Source: Bacillota bacterium (GTDB lineage Bacteria > Bacillota > Clostridia > Lachnospirales > Anaerotignaceae). From it: DNA of 12,134 nucleotides. Positions 1 to 6,519 of this stretch are shown in pieces (within the stretch, counting starts at the first letter, position 1; every line of letters starts with the position of its first letter). The stretch is taken from assembly GCA_023413275.1 (NCBI GenBank), contig JAEZPX010000254.1:1-12134 (forward strand). Direction: 5' to 3'. Made by a program: the position numbers and the translations under genes. The notes under the pieces were generated by a model. That model searched no databases. It worked only from the letters and a program-made list of their open reading frames with translations, and was not told the DNA's origin.

Positions 1-222
1 AAGACAGTACGCCCTGACCTGTACATGGCTTGTGGTATTTCCGGTGCAATTCAGCACGTTGCAGGTATGGAAAACTCCGAATTGGTTATTTCCATCAACA
101 AAAACGACACAGCTCCCATTTTCGAAGTTTCTGACTTGGGTATCGTTGGTGACGTTAAGGTTATCCTGCCTAAATTGGCTGATGCAATCAGAAAATACAA
201 AACAGCAAAGGCTAACAACTAA
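1..222 (+). CDS. etfA: Electron transfer flavoprotein subunit alpha, C-terminal fragment
   Basis: This is the last 73 codons of EtfA, open at the left edge and ending at TAA 220-222. EtfA pairs with EtfB, carries FAD in its C-terminal domain, and passes electrons from acyl-CoA dehydrogenases (or a bifurcating partner in anaerobes) to their acceptors in the cytoplasm. The visible part is the conserved FAD-binding segment: a GISGAIQH motif (residues 12-19 of the fragment), then GMENS, an AINxD-like SINKND stretch, APIFEVSDLGIVGD, and a final helix. The family is about 320-400 residues long, so most of the gene lies to the left, usually behind etfB and often next to an acyl-CoA dehydrogenase gene. 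The fragment is intact and ends normally, with a strong terminator 22 bases beyond the stop. Whether this EtfAB is bifurcating cannot be judged from this end. Confidence 0.95.
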   Translation, partial: KTVRPDLYMACGISGAIQHVAGMENSELVISINKNDTAPIFEVSDLGIVGDVKVILPKLADAIRKYKTAKANN

Positions 223-243
223 TTATTTTATTAGTGATTTTGC

Positions 244-281
244 AAGAACTTCCTTTGGATTCCAAAGGAAGTTCTTTTTTT
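244..281 (+). terminator. Rho-independent terminator of etfA
   Basis: A perfect 15-bp stem (244-258 paired with 262-276) with a 3-base ATT loop runs directly into a T tract (275-281). It lies 22 bases after the etfA stop and closes the etf operon. Confidence 0.93.
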
Positions 282-660
282 ATTTTTTAAATAATCTGAT
301 TTTAAGAGGTAAAATTAGTTTTGCTTAGCGGGGTGTTGCGTTTTGATAAGGTATGTTATTAAATAGTCTCGTAAGTTGCAAAACCTTTTCACCTTGAGGA
401 TTTTTAGCAGAAGAATCTTTTAAGGTACGTTGAAATTTTGTATTAATTCCCACACTGAGACAAAAAGACTAACGATAGAAATGGAAAGAGGGATATCATT
501 TTATAAAGAAGTAATGGTGAAATAAACAAAATGATCAGTGAAAAAATTGCACAAAACAACATATTTTTTGAGTGTTTATTAAAGTTTAATGACTGAAAAA
601 AGACGTTGAAGTCTAAAAATCTTAAAAATTTTTAATAAAGACACTAAAATCCCGCAAAAA
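282..660. other. Gene-free AT-rich spacer between etfA and the alarmone synthetase gene
   Basis: About 380 bases without a supportable gene. The longest ATG frame I noticed, near 480-525, is only 14 codons and has no convincing ribosome-binding site. I recognise no riboswitch, tRNA or inverted repeat of note. It may hold distal promoter elements or an unrecognised small RNA. Confidence 0.5.
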
Positions 661-689
661 TAGACATATTTCTTTACTTATGCTATACT
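661..689 (+). promoter_or_regulatory. Sigma-A-type promoter with extended -10 for the small alarmone synthetase gene
   Basis: The -35 box TAGACA (661-666) is separated by 17 bases from the -10 box TATACT (684-689), and the -10 is preceded by TGC (681-683), giving an extended -10. Transcription should start near 696, leaving a leader of about 25 bases with a GGAGAGG ribosome-binding site at 704-710. Confidence 0.8.
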
Positions 690-721
690 AAAGATAATCT
701 GAAGGAGAGGATTGAGCGGGA

Positions 722-1402
722 ATGAATTTAATGGAGCTTGATTATGATGCGAAAATGTTATCCATACAACCGGAGATAATTATCAGGGAAGCAAAGCCTT
801 TTATGGAATTGATGATGGAGTGCAAATGCGCCTTAATGGAAGTGGAGACAAAGCTAAATGTTCTGAACGCTGAGTTTGCTTTAAAATACAATAGAAATCC
901 TTTTGAGTCTATTAAATCAAGAATAAAAAGCCCCATGAGCATTGTTGAAAAGTTAAAAAGAAAGGGTTATCCCCTTACTGTAGAAAGTATGGAGAGAAAT
1001 CTATTTGATATTGCTGGAATACGAGTAATTTGTTCTTTTGTAGATGATATTTATGCCATTGCTGCATTATTGGTGCAACAAGACGATATTACATTATTGG
1101 AAGCAAAGGATTATATAAAGAGCCCCAAGGAGAACGGATATCGTAGTTTGCACCTTATTCTGGAGGTACCTGTTTTCTTAGCAGAAAAGAAAAAACCTAT
1201 GAAAGTGGAAGTGCAGTTTCGTACCATTGCCATGGATTTTTGGGCAAGTTTGGAGCATAAGCTAAAATATAAAAAGGATATTTCTGATGCAAAAGAGATT
1301 TTTGAGGAATTGCAGGAGTGTGCTGATATTATTAGCGATATGGATTTGAGAATGCAAGAGATTCGAAACAGAATCGAAGAAAAAGAGGATACAAACCCAT
1401 AA
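722..1402 (+). CDS. ywaC: Small alarmone synthetase, (p)ppGpp synthetase of the RelP/YwaC type
   Basis: This 226-aa protein should transfer pyrophosphate from ATP to GDP or GTP to make ppGpp or pppGpp, the stringent-response alarmones, in the cytoplasm. It contains only the RelA/SpoT-type nucleotidyltransferase domain (about residues 56-185), with no HD hydrolase and no TGS or ACT domain. That makes it a small alarmone synthetase. Visible motifs are KSRIKS (65-70), FDIAGIRVIC (95-104, with the Mg-binding Asp96), a YRSLHL loop (140-145), and VEVQFRTIAMDFWASLEHK (162-180, with the likely catalytic Glu163). By recall, B. subtilis YwaC (RelP) matches better than YjbM (RelQ), notably in CSFxxDIY and DYIxxPKxNGYRSLHLI. 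The start at 722 is preceded by GGAGAGG (704-710); an in-frame ATG at 731 is less well placed. It is monocistronic with its own promoter. B. subtilis ywaC responds to cell-envelope stress, but that regulation cannot be read here. Confidence 0.92.
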   Translation: MNLMELDYDAKMLSIQPEIIIREAKPFMELMMECKCALMEVETKLNVLNAEFALKYNRNPFESIKSRIKSPMSIVEKLKRKGYPLTVESMERNLFDIAGIRVICSFVDDIYAIAALLVQQDDITLLEAKDYIKSPKENGYRSLHLILEVPVFLAEKKKPMKVEVQFRTIAMDFWASLEHKLKYKKDISDAKEIFEELQECADIISDMDLRMQEIRNRIEEKEDTNP

Positions 1403-1634
1403 TTCTTTAAACCAGTTGCACTATCTTGTCAAGAAATGTTTAATCAAAACATCCTAGTCAAATTTTATAGGCTTCCTCAGATGGGTATTTTAGGTCAAGG
1501 AATAGGGAAATGGTGAATTTCTAAAGTATGTTAAGAAAAACTCAAAGAGTGATATTTTTACTCACAAAATATATTTAGGGCTCACTCCAAAGTGTGCTGC
1601 ATACTTATTTTTAAAATTAACATAGGTAGAATTG
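1403..1634. other. Spacer downstream of the alarmone synthetase gene
   Basis: Apart from the possible regulator remnant on the minus strand (1562-1642), I see no coding region. There is no clear terminator close behind the stop at 1402; the first good candidate is the hairpin at 1635-1663. Confidence 0.45.
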
Positions 1635-1642
1635 AAACAGAT
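1562..1642 (-). pseudogene. Possible C-terminal remnant of an AraC-family regulator
   Basis: Read on the minus strand, the last 26 codons before TGA (1564-1562) resemble the end of the second helix-turn-helix of AraC/XylS regulators. Phe sits 9 residues, Tyr 5 residues and Phe 1 residue before the Gly of HFGVSP, followed by KYI. Family members typically end this way (F-x3-F-x3-FG-[VM]-[ST]-P-x2-Y). No regulator-like sequence continues upstream: the frame runs into the 1635-1663 hairpin and the region opposite the small ORF. If real, this is a decayed gene end. The match is short and could be chance. Confidence 0.25.
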
Positions 1643-1663
1643 ATATGTATATATCTGTTTTTT
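1635..1663 (+). terminator. Terminator-like hairpin between the alarmone synthetase and LysM genes
   Basis: A perfect 11-bp stem (1635-1645 with 1650-1660) with a TGTA loop, followed by T residues to 1663 and more T-rich sequence. The stem is mostly A-T with two G-C pairs, so it may be weak. It may end the alarmone synthetase transcript or act as an attenuator before 1690-3013. Confidence 0.6.
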
Positions 1664-1689
1664 ATTTTGCGAATTTTGGGGAGAAGCTG

Positions 1690-1818
1690 ATGTTTTTGCG
1701 GAAGAAAAATGGAATAGCACGACAGCGTTTGACAGAAAGTGCAGGGCGACCGTGGTATATTTTGGACAAGCAGAAAGTCTTTGGAGGAAAGCCAAAGAAT
1801 CATGCCAGCGGATTTTGA
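1690..1818 (+). CDS. Possible small basic protein or leader peptide, 42 aa
   Basis: An ATG-started frame of 42 codons ends in TGA at 1816-1818, 19 bases before the start of the LysM protein gene. A GGGGAG ribosome-binding site lies at 1678-1683, six bases before the ATG. The product would be strongly basic, with RKK near the N-terminus, Lys and Arg throughout, and an AGRPWYILDKQ segment near the middle. I recognise no family. The position, just downstream of a terminator-like hairpin and just upstream of a gene, fits a leader peptide or a translationally coupled small protein. A 77-codon frame in another phase overlaps it (1632-1865), but that frame starts on the hairpin without a ribosome-binding site. 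The evidence is only the ribosome-binding site, length and placement. Confidence 0.35.
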   Translation: MFLRKKNGIARQRLTESAGRPWYILDKQKVFGGKPKNHASGF

Positions 1819-1837
1819 ATAAAAGGGAGGATACACA

Positions 1838-3013
1838 ATGCGGCAGTATTATGACGGAGATATGAATTTGTATGACTATGGCGTAGATGAGGGAGCCTCA
1901 ATTTTGCCAGAAAAAACAAAGCAGATGGGTGCACTGGAAAATCGAATACGAATCTACATTGAAGATTACGTGCATACATATTTATATCAATATGGCAAAA
2001 GCGGCGGGGGTAAAGAAAAAACAGCGGCCTTAGTTGGGCGTCACTTGGAGATTAACGGTGAGGAATCCGTAATTATTTCAGGCGCAATTCAGGGTAAGGG
2101 GACACCACAAAAAAATGGTGCAGAAGGTTTTAGTGAGGAAACATGGGAATATATTGGCAGTCAGATGGAAACCTATTTTAAAGGAATGAGCGTGGTTGGT
2201 TGGGCCCATTTGCAGCCTGGGTTTGGTTCTTTTCTGATGGCAAAGGACGAGCTGTTTCATGAGGAATTTTTCAAGGAAAGCTGGCAAGTTTTATTTGTTA
2301 TTGACAGCTTGGATAAAATGGATACATTTTATATATACAACGAGGAAGGAAGAGGATTAAGGCAGTCAAGGGGTTATTTTGTTTATTACGACAAAAATAA
2401 GGAAATGCAGGAATATATGCTGGACAACAGCACGGTATATCCAAAAGAGGATTTATCAGCCATGGCCGCAGCGGAAAGTTTTCCAGAAGAGGAAATGGAG
2501 AATGGTCTTGAGGGAAGAAAGCGCAGACCAAGACCGGAAGAGCGTATGGATGCGGCAAAGGAAATACGAAGAGTTTTACAAAAACGAGCAAAAGAGGCTG
2601 AAGAAGTACAAAAAGGAAAATATACCATGCTGGCGGGAATAAGCGGTGCCCTTTGCGTTGTTTGTTTGTGTATGGGATTTGCCTTAATGAGTAATATGAC
2701 CCGTTTGAGGAGCTTAGAAGGAGAGATTCTAGTGGTGCAAAGCTCCTACCAAAAGCTGGAGGATAGCATTGAAGGCGTTAAGGTGCAGGCGGCATTTGCG
2801 GCAGAGTCTAAGGTAGTGGAAGAGCCAAAGGCAGAACCCAAAAAGGAAGAAGAAGCGGTTGAAACTTGGTACACAGTAGAAGCCGGCGATAGCTTAGGTT
2901 ATATTAGTAGAAAATACTACGGTGATAATAGCGGTGTGAATAAAATCATCAAAGCAAATGAGCTGGAAAATGCAGATATGATTTTTGCGGGGCAGTCTCT
3001 ATTGATACCATAA
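1838..3013 (+). CDS. Membrane-anchored protein with degenerate JAMM/MPN-like domain and C-terminal LysM domain
   Basis: This 391-aa protein starts at 1838 behind AGGGAGG (1824-1830). Residues 34-200 look like a JAMM/MPN fold. Glu60 stands seven residues before Gly67, as the catalytic Glu does in such proteins. The segment GWAHLQPGFGSFLMAKD (121-137) aligns with the GW-H-x-H-P-GFG...D metal motif of Rpn11-type peptidases. His124 and Asp137 are kept, but the second His is Gln126 and the usual Ser is Met134, so isopeptidase activity is doubtful. A charged linker (201-260), one transmembrane helix (about 262-284), a short coiled coil (288-313), a Glu/Lys/Pro-rich spacer and a LysM domain (343-391, YTVEAGDSL... 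to the end) follow. LysM binds peptidoglycan, so the C-terminus should face the wall, with the N-terminal domain in the cytoplasm. The real role is unknown. LysM is clear; MPN is my reading of the motif. Confidence 0.85.
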   Translation: MRQYYDGDMNLYDYGVDEGASILPEKTKQMGALENRIRIYIEDYVHTYLYQYGKSGGGKEKTAALVGRHLEINGEESVIISGAIQGKGTPQKNGAEGFSEETWEYIGSQMETYFKGMSVVGWAHLQPGFGSFLMAKDELFHEEFFKESWQVLFVIDSLDKMDTFYIYNEEGRGLRQSRGYFVYYDKNKEMQEYMLDNSTVYPKEDLSAMAAAESFPEEEMENGLEGRKRRPRPEERMDAAKEIRRVLQKRAKEAEEVQKGKYTMLAGISGALCVVCLCMGFALMSNMTRLRSLEGEILVVQSSYQKLEDSIEGVKVQAAFAAESKVVEEPKAEPKKEEEAVETWYTVEAGDSLGYISRKYYGDNSGVNKIIKANELENADMIFAGQSLLIP

Positions 3014-3093
3014 TCAAGGCTCTCAGCATGATTCTAAATAAGATATTGGGGAGTAATTTTTACCGAGTCTTAAAGCAAGTAGATTGGATTTTT

Positions 3094-3130
3094 CCTTTTG
3101 GTATTAGCCGAATAATATACCAAGGGGTTT
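3094..3130 (+). terminator. Possible weak terminator after the LysM protein gene
   Basis: An 11-bp stem (3094-3104 with 3117-3127, two G-U pairs) with a 12-base loop is followed by only three T residues, then ATG and TTCTTTTC. It is the only stem of note between the stop at 3013 and the secG promoter. The short T tract makes it uncertain. Confidence 0.35.
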
Positions 3131-3223
3131 ATGATTCTTTTCATTTAAATACAGAGCCTATTCCAAACTGCTCCAGAATGAGAAATACTATACACCGAAA
3201 AGATCGGATATTACAAAAAAATG

Positions 3224-3252
3224 TTGCGATATCAAAAATAATGTGATACAAT
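3224..3252 (+). promoter_or_regulatory. Sigma-A-type promoter of secG-rnr
   Basis: The -35 box TTGCGA (3224-3229) and -10 box TACAAT (3247-3252) have a 17-base spacer. Transcription should begin near 3259, giving a leader of about 57 bases before secG with AGGAGG at 3303-3308. Confidence 0.72.
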
Positions 3253-3315
3253 ACTAATGCTGTTTAAAGTGGATAAGACTCAGAATAATGAGCAAAATAT
3301 ATAGGAGGATTTGAA

Positions 3316-3558
3316 ATGACAACAATTGGTATGGTGTTAACAGGCATTTTAGCTGTTTTGGCAGTAGTATTGAGCGTAATTATTTTGATGCAGTCTAAGC
3401 GTTCTGCAGGCTTGGGCGCGATTAGCGGCGGTGGCAGCAGTGATACTTACTGGAGTAAGAACAAAGGTCATTCAGTAGAAGGCACGTTGGAGAAGTACAC
3501 AAAAATTGGCGGCGCCCTTTTTATGATACTGGCTTTTGTGATTAATTTGGTTGGCTAA
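3316..3558 (+). CDS. secG: Preprotein translocase subunit SecG
   Basis: This 80-aa inner-membrane protein is the small accessory subunit of the SecYEG channel and aids SecA-driven export. It shows the family layout: a first transmembrane helix (about 4-25) ending in LMQSKRSAGLG, a glycine/serine-rich polar loop (about 30-45), a second amphipathic stretch EGTLEKYTKIGG, and a second helix (about 62-79) reaching the C-terminus. Length is typical (70-80 aa). AGGAGG at 3303-3308 sits seven bases before the ATG and fixes the start. It stands 70 bases upstream of rnr, the usual secG-rnr order in Firmicutes, but a strong terminator lies between the two. rnr, which has no obvious promoter of its own, is therefore probably transcribed by read-through. 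Confidence 0.95.
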   Translation: MTTIGMVLTGILAVLAVVLSVIILMQSKRSAGLGAISGGGSSDTYWSKNKGHSVEGTLEKYTKIGGALFMILAFVINLVG

Positions 3559-3565
3559 ACGATGG

Positions 3566-3592
3566 GAGATGCAGAAGTGCATCTCTTTTTTT
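3566..3592 (+). terminator. Terminator/attenuator between secG and rnr
   Basis: An 8-bp stem (3566-3573 with 3578-3585) with a GAAG loop and seven T residues (3586-3592), starting seven bases after the secG stop. Because no promoter is evident in the 36 bases before rnr, it likely reduces rather than blocks rnr transcription. Confidence 0.85.
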
Positions 3593-3628
3593 GTAAACAA
3601 ATGAATTGGATAAAAATAGGAGGTATAT

Positions 3629-5773
3629 ATGGAGTTAAATCATATATTGGAAGAAAGAAAAGAGAAAATTCTCGGTTATATTATCAGTGAAGAGTATATT
3701 CCCTTAAAGCGCAAAGAAATTCGTCAAATGCTTTCTGTGCCAGATAGCGATAGAGAAATATTTGATGGATTGCTTGGCGAGCTTATTGCTGAGGGCAAGG
3801 TTGTGGAAACCAAAAAAGGAAAGCTTATGGCGCCTAAAACCTTAAATATGTCCACGGGGGTTTTCACAGGTCATGCCAAGGGCTTTGGATTTGTGACCCC
3901 TGACGAAGGTGGAGCTGATATATTTATTCCTGCCAATGAAACTGGCAGTGCTATGCAAAAGGACAGGGTATTATATAAGGTAATAAACCAAGCTGAGGGA
4001 GACAAAAAAGCAGATGGCGTAATCATAAAGGTTCTGGAACGGGGAATTGTTCGTGTTGTTGGTCTTTATGAACAAAGCAAAGGCTTTGGTTTTGTGATTG
4101 CAGATGATAAGAAATTCGCCAAAGATATTTTTATCGCTAAGGAGAATGCCAAGGGTGCAGTAAGCGGTCATAAGGTTGTTGTTGAAATCTTAAGCTATGG
4201 CGAGGAAAGAAGAAATCCGGAAGGAAAGATTGTAGAAATATTAGGCCACGTGAACGATCCAGGGGTTGATATTCTATCTGTGATTCGCCGCTTTGATTTG
4301 GCAATTGAATTCCCTGAAAAAGTTTATCAGGAAATTGAAAAGCAAGCAACAGAGGTTTTGGAAAAAGATAAAGAGGGCAGAGAGGATTATCGAAACCTTC
4401 TTACCATTACCATTGATGGAGAGGATGCAAAGGATTTAGATGATGCTGTATCTCTATCAAAAATGGGGAATGGGAACTATTGGTTAGGGGTGCATATCGC
4501 TGATGTAACCCATTATGTTCGTGAGCATACAGCATTGGATCAGGAGGCATACGCCAGAGGAACCAGCGTTTATTTGGTGGATCGAGTAATCCCAATGTTA
4601 CCTCATAAGTTGAGCAATGGTATCTGTTCCTTAAACCCAGAAACGGACAGATTAACATTAAGTTGTATGATGGAAATAGACGCAAAGGGAATTGTTATTT
4701 CTCACAAAATTTGTGAATCAATAATCCACTCTGATTTTCGTATGACATATACAGCAGTTAGAGAAATCATTGAGGATAAGACCCCTGAACTTTTGGAAAA
4801 ATATGCTGAAATTGTGCCTATGCTAACTTTGATGAATGAACTTAGGCAGGTGTTAGGGGAAAAGAGAAAGAAACGAGGCTCGGTAAATTTTGATTTGCCT
4901 GAGTCGAAGATCATCTTAAATGAGCAAGGCAAACCCATTGAGATTCGTCCTTATGAAAGAAGTATTGCTACAAATTTGATAGAAGAGTTCATGCTGGTTT
5001 GTAATGAAACGGTTGCTGAAAATGCTTTTTGGCAAGAAATACCCTTCATGTATCGGACACACTTGGAACCGGATGAAGAAAAGCTTAAGAAAATGGAACA
5101 ATTCATTCGAGGTTTTGGATATTATCTGAAGAAGAAAGATGGAGAGATTCATCCAAGGGAGATTCAGAGGGTTTTACAAGAAGCAGAAGGGACAGAGCAG
5201 GAACGTATCATTACCAGAATGGTTTTGCGTAGTATGATGCAGGCTCGCTATGCGGCAGATAATCTTGGGCATTTTGGGCTGGCGGCAAAATATTATTGCC
5301 ACTTTACTTCGCCAATACGTCGCTATCCTGATTTGCAAATTCATAGACTTTTAAAAAAGATGCTTCATGGTGAGTTAAATGAGACGCAATCTAGGGAATA
5401 CCATAAAAAGATGCCGGACATGGCTCTGCATTGCTCAAGGCGGGAACGTATTGCCGATGAGGCTGAGCGGGATACAGACCAGCTGAAGAAGGTTGAATTT
5501 ATGTCGGATAAAATTGGCCAAGTATTTCAGGGCATTATCTCCAGCGTAACCAACTGGGGAATTTATGTGGAGTTACCCAATACCATTGAGGGAATGGTAG
5601 CGCTGGCCATGTTGGATGACGATTATTATGAATTTAATGAAAAGAGTATGATGGTCTTTGGTAAAAGGACAGGAAAAAGCTACCGTTTGGGAGATAAAGT
5701 GACGGTTGTTGTAGCCAAGGTATCAAAAGAGTTAGGAACCATTGATTTTTTATTTGAAGATGGTGTAGAATAA
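3629..5773 (+). CDS. rnr: Ribonuclease R
   Basis: RNase R is a processive 3'-to-5' exoribonuclease of the RNase II/RNB family that degrades structured RNA, including rRNA and mRNA fragments, in the cytoplasm. The 714-aa protein has an N-terminal winged-helix segment (about 1-66), two cold-shock OB domains (about 76-120 and 140-200, each with a KGFGFV motif), the RNB catalytic domain (about 246-575), and a C-terminal S1 domain (about 628-712). The catalytic Mg-binding aspartates are present: Asp263, Asp269, Asp271 and Asp272 in IDGEDAKDLDDAV, equivalent to E. coli Asp272, 278, 280 and 281. TSPIRRYPDL (560-569) is the family's C-terminal RNB signature. It ends soon after S1 and lacks the long Lys-rich tail of the E. 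coli enzyme. AGGAGG at 3618-3623 lies five bases before the ATG. smpB, which often follows rnr, is not here. Confidence 0.97.
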   Translation: MELNHILEERKEKILGYIISEEYIPLKRKEIRQMLSVPDSDREIFDGLLGELIAEGKVVETKKGKLMAPKTLNMSTGVFTGHAKGFGFVTPDEGGADIFIPANETGSAMQKDRVLYKVINQAEGDKKADGVIIKVLERGIVRVVGLYEQSKGFGFVIADDKKFAKDIFIAKENAKGAVSGHKVVVEILSYGEERRNPEGKIVEILGHVNDPGVDILSVIRRFDLAIEFPEKVYQEIEKQATEVLEKDKEGREDYRNLLTITIDGEDAKDLDDAVSLSKMGNGNYWLGVHIADVTHYVREHTALDQEAYARGTSVYLVDRVIPMLPHKLSNGICSLNPETDRLTLSCMMEIDAKGIVISHKICESIIHSDFRMTYTAVREIIEDKTPELLEKYAEIVPMLTLMNELRQVLGEKRKKRGSVNFDLPESKIILNEQGKPIEIRPYERSIATNLIEEFMLVCNETVAENAFWQEIPFMYRTHLEPDEEKLKKMEQFIRGFGYYLKKKDGEIHPREIQRVLQEAEGTEQERIITRMVLRSMMQARYAADNLGHFGLAAKYYCHFTSPIRRYPDLQIHRLLKKMLHGELNETQSREYHKKMPDMALHCSRRERIADEAERDTDQLKKVEFMSDKIGQVFQGIISSVTNWGIYVELPNTIEGMVALAMLDDDYYEFNEKSMMVFGKRTGKSYRLGDKVTVVVAKVSKELGTIDFLFEDGVE

Positions 5774-5777
5774 AAAG

Positions 5778-5816
5778 AAAGCCTGTATGCGAGATGTTCG
5801 CAATGCAGGCTTTTTT
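5778..5816. terminator. Terminator of rnr, probably bidirectional
   Basis: A long stem (5778-5792 with 5797-5813, one bulged A and one G-U pair) encloses a short loop and runs into six T residues (5811-5816) on the plus strand. On the minus strand the stem is followed by TTTCTTTTTATT, so it can also end transcripts from the gene at 5897-6229. Confidence 0.88.
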
Positions 5817-5888
5817 ATTGCAATGATGGATGTATCACAACAAAAGGTATAAAGAAAACCCCTTTGGCAAGGTTATATTAATAAGAAA

Positions 5889-5905
5889 AGAAAGACTTAT
5901 CTTTC
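5889..5905 (-). terminator. Possible small terminator hairpin at the end of the minus-strand membrane protein gene
   Basis: On the minus strand a 6-bp stem (5905-5900 with 5895-5890, loop TAAG containing most of the stop codon) is followed by TTTTCTTATT. The stem is short; the hairpin at 5778-5816 is the stronger candidate. Confidence 0.3.
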
Positions 5906-6229
5906 TCGTGCATTCAAAGTGTTTTTCAGCTGATAGCAGCGATACAATCCAAGCATAAATCCTCCCGCATAAATCAGCATTGAAAAAGCAAGAAAAGGCT
6001 TGGGGCATGATAAATTGGTTATTTTCTGATAAATCCAACACCCAAACATAAGTAAACTGCTGATTGCAGAACAGATTGTTATCAAGAAAAAATGTTTTGC
6101 AGCAAGTGTAGCAGTGGAGGCATCAACATTAAAATCGGGTAGGAGACGGGAAGACATTTTTCTTGTTTGCCGTGTTTCACTATAAAAAAACATGGAGATT
6201 AAAAATAAAACAACGGTGTAAATCAGCAT
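5897..6229 (-). CDS. Small membrane protein of unknown function, three predicted helices
   Basis: I do not recognise the family. The 110-aa product has three hydrophobic stretches: residues 2-16, 47-67 and 78-97. A basic/polar segment with KMSSRLLPDF (24-33) joins the first two, and a short charged tail (LKNTLNARER) closes the protein. The first helix starts at the N-terminus and is followed by RQTRK, so the positive-inside rule would place residues 17-45 in the cytoplasm. The gene is supported by AGGAGG at 6235-6240 on the minus strand, exactly five bases from the ATG, and by a typical codon pattern. It is convergent with rnr and divergent from the amino acid permease gene, about 290 bases away. 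Four cysteines occur (53, 64, 75, 98), but not in a known motif. Confidence 0.78.
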   Translation of the reverse strand: MLIYTVVLFLISMFFYSETRQTRKMSSRLLPDFNVDASTATLAAKHFFLITICSAISSLLMFGCWIYQKITNLSCPKPFLAFSMLIYAGGFMLGLYRCYQLKNTLNARER

Positions 6230-6432
6230 AAGAGCCTCCTTTTTTAGAATATTGCCTAAATTTTACTATTGACAATATAAAAGTATCTTTCATTTTATAT
6301 ACAGTAGTGTAGCATTTTATAATATGTAAAGCAAGAAAATAAATCGACAATACACCTTGGAGCATTGGCAAAATCAACATAAATACAAATGTATTTATAA
6401 AAAAACATGACATATTTGAGCTTGAGCGTTGT

Positions 6433-6496
6433 ATTCTATAGAAAAGTATGTTACTTTTATAGAGTAAAGCACAGCCGTATCGATGCGGTTATGTGC
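6433..6496 (+). promoter_or_regulatory. Two hairpins in the leader of the amino acid permease gene
   Basis: The first hairpin pairs TCTATA and AAAGTA (from 6435, with a two-base GA bulge) across a TGT loop with TACTTTTATAGA, ending at 6463. The second runs from 6469 to 6496: GCACA with TGTGC and GCCG with CGGT, with a small bulge and an eight-base loop. They precede the GGGGAGAGG ribosome-binding site. They match no riboswitch or T-box consensus that I know. No consensus promoter is clear; two adjacent TTGAGC hexamers (6416-6427) and TATTCT (6432-6437) are the best candidates. Confidence 0.4.
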
Positions 6497-6519
6497 AAAA
6501 GAAATAAGGGGAGAGGTTT

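Noticed and set aside
1632..1865. 77-codon frame overlapping the start of the LysM gene
   Set aside because: Its start lies at the hairpin at 1635-1663, it has no ribosome-binding site, and it overlaps the well-supported start at 1838 in another phase.
3028..3246. 72-codon frame between the LysM gene and secG
   Set aside because: No ribosome-binding site, unlikely composition, and it runs across the terminator-like stem at 3094-3127 and into the secG promoter.
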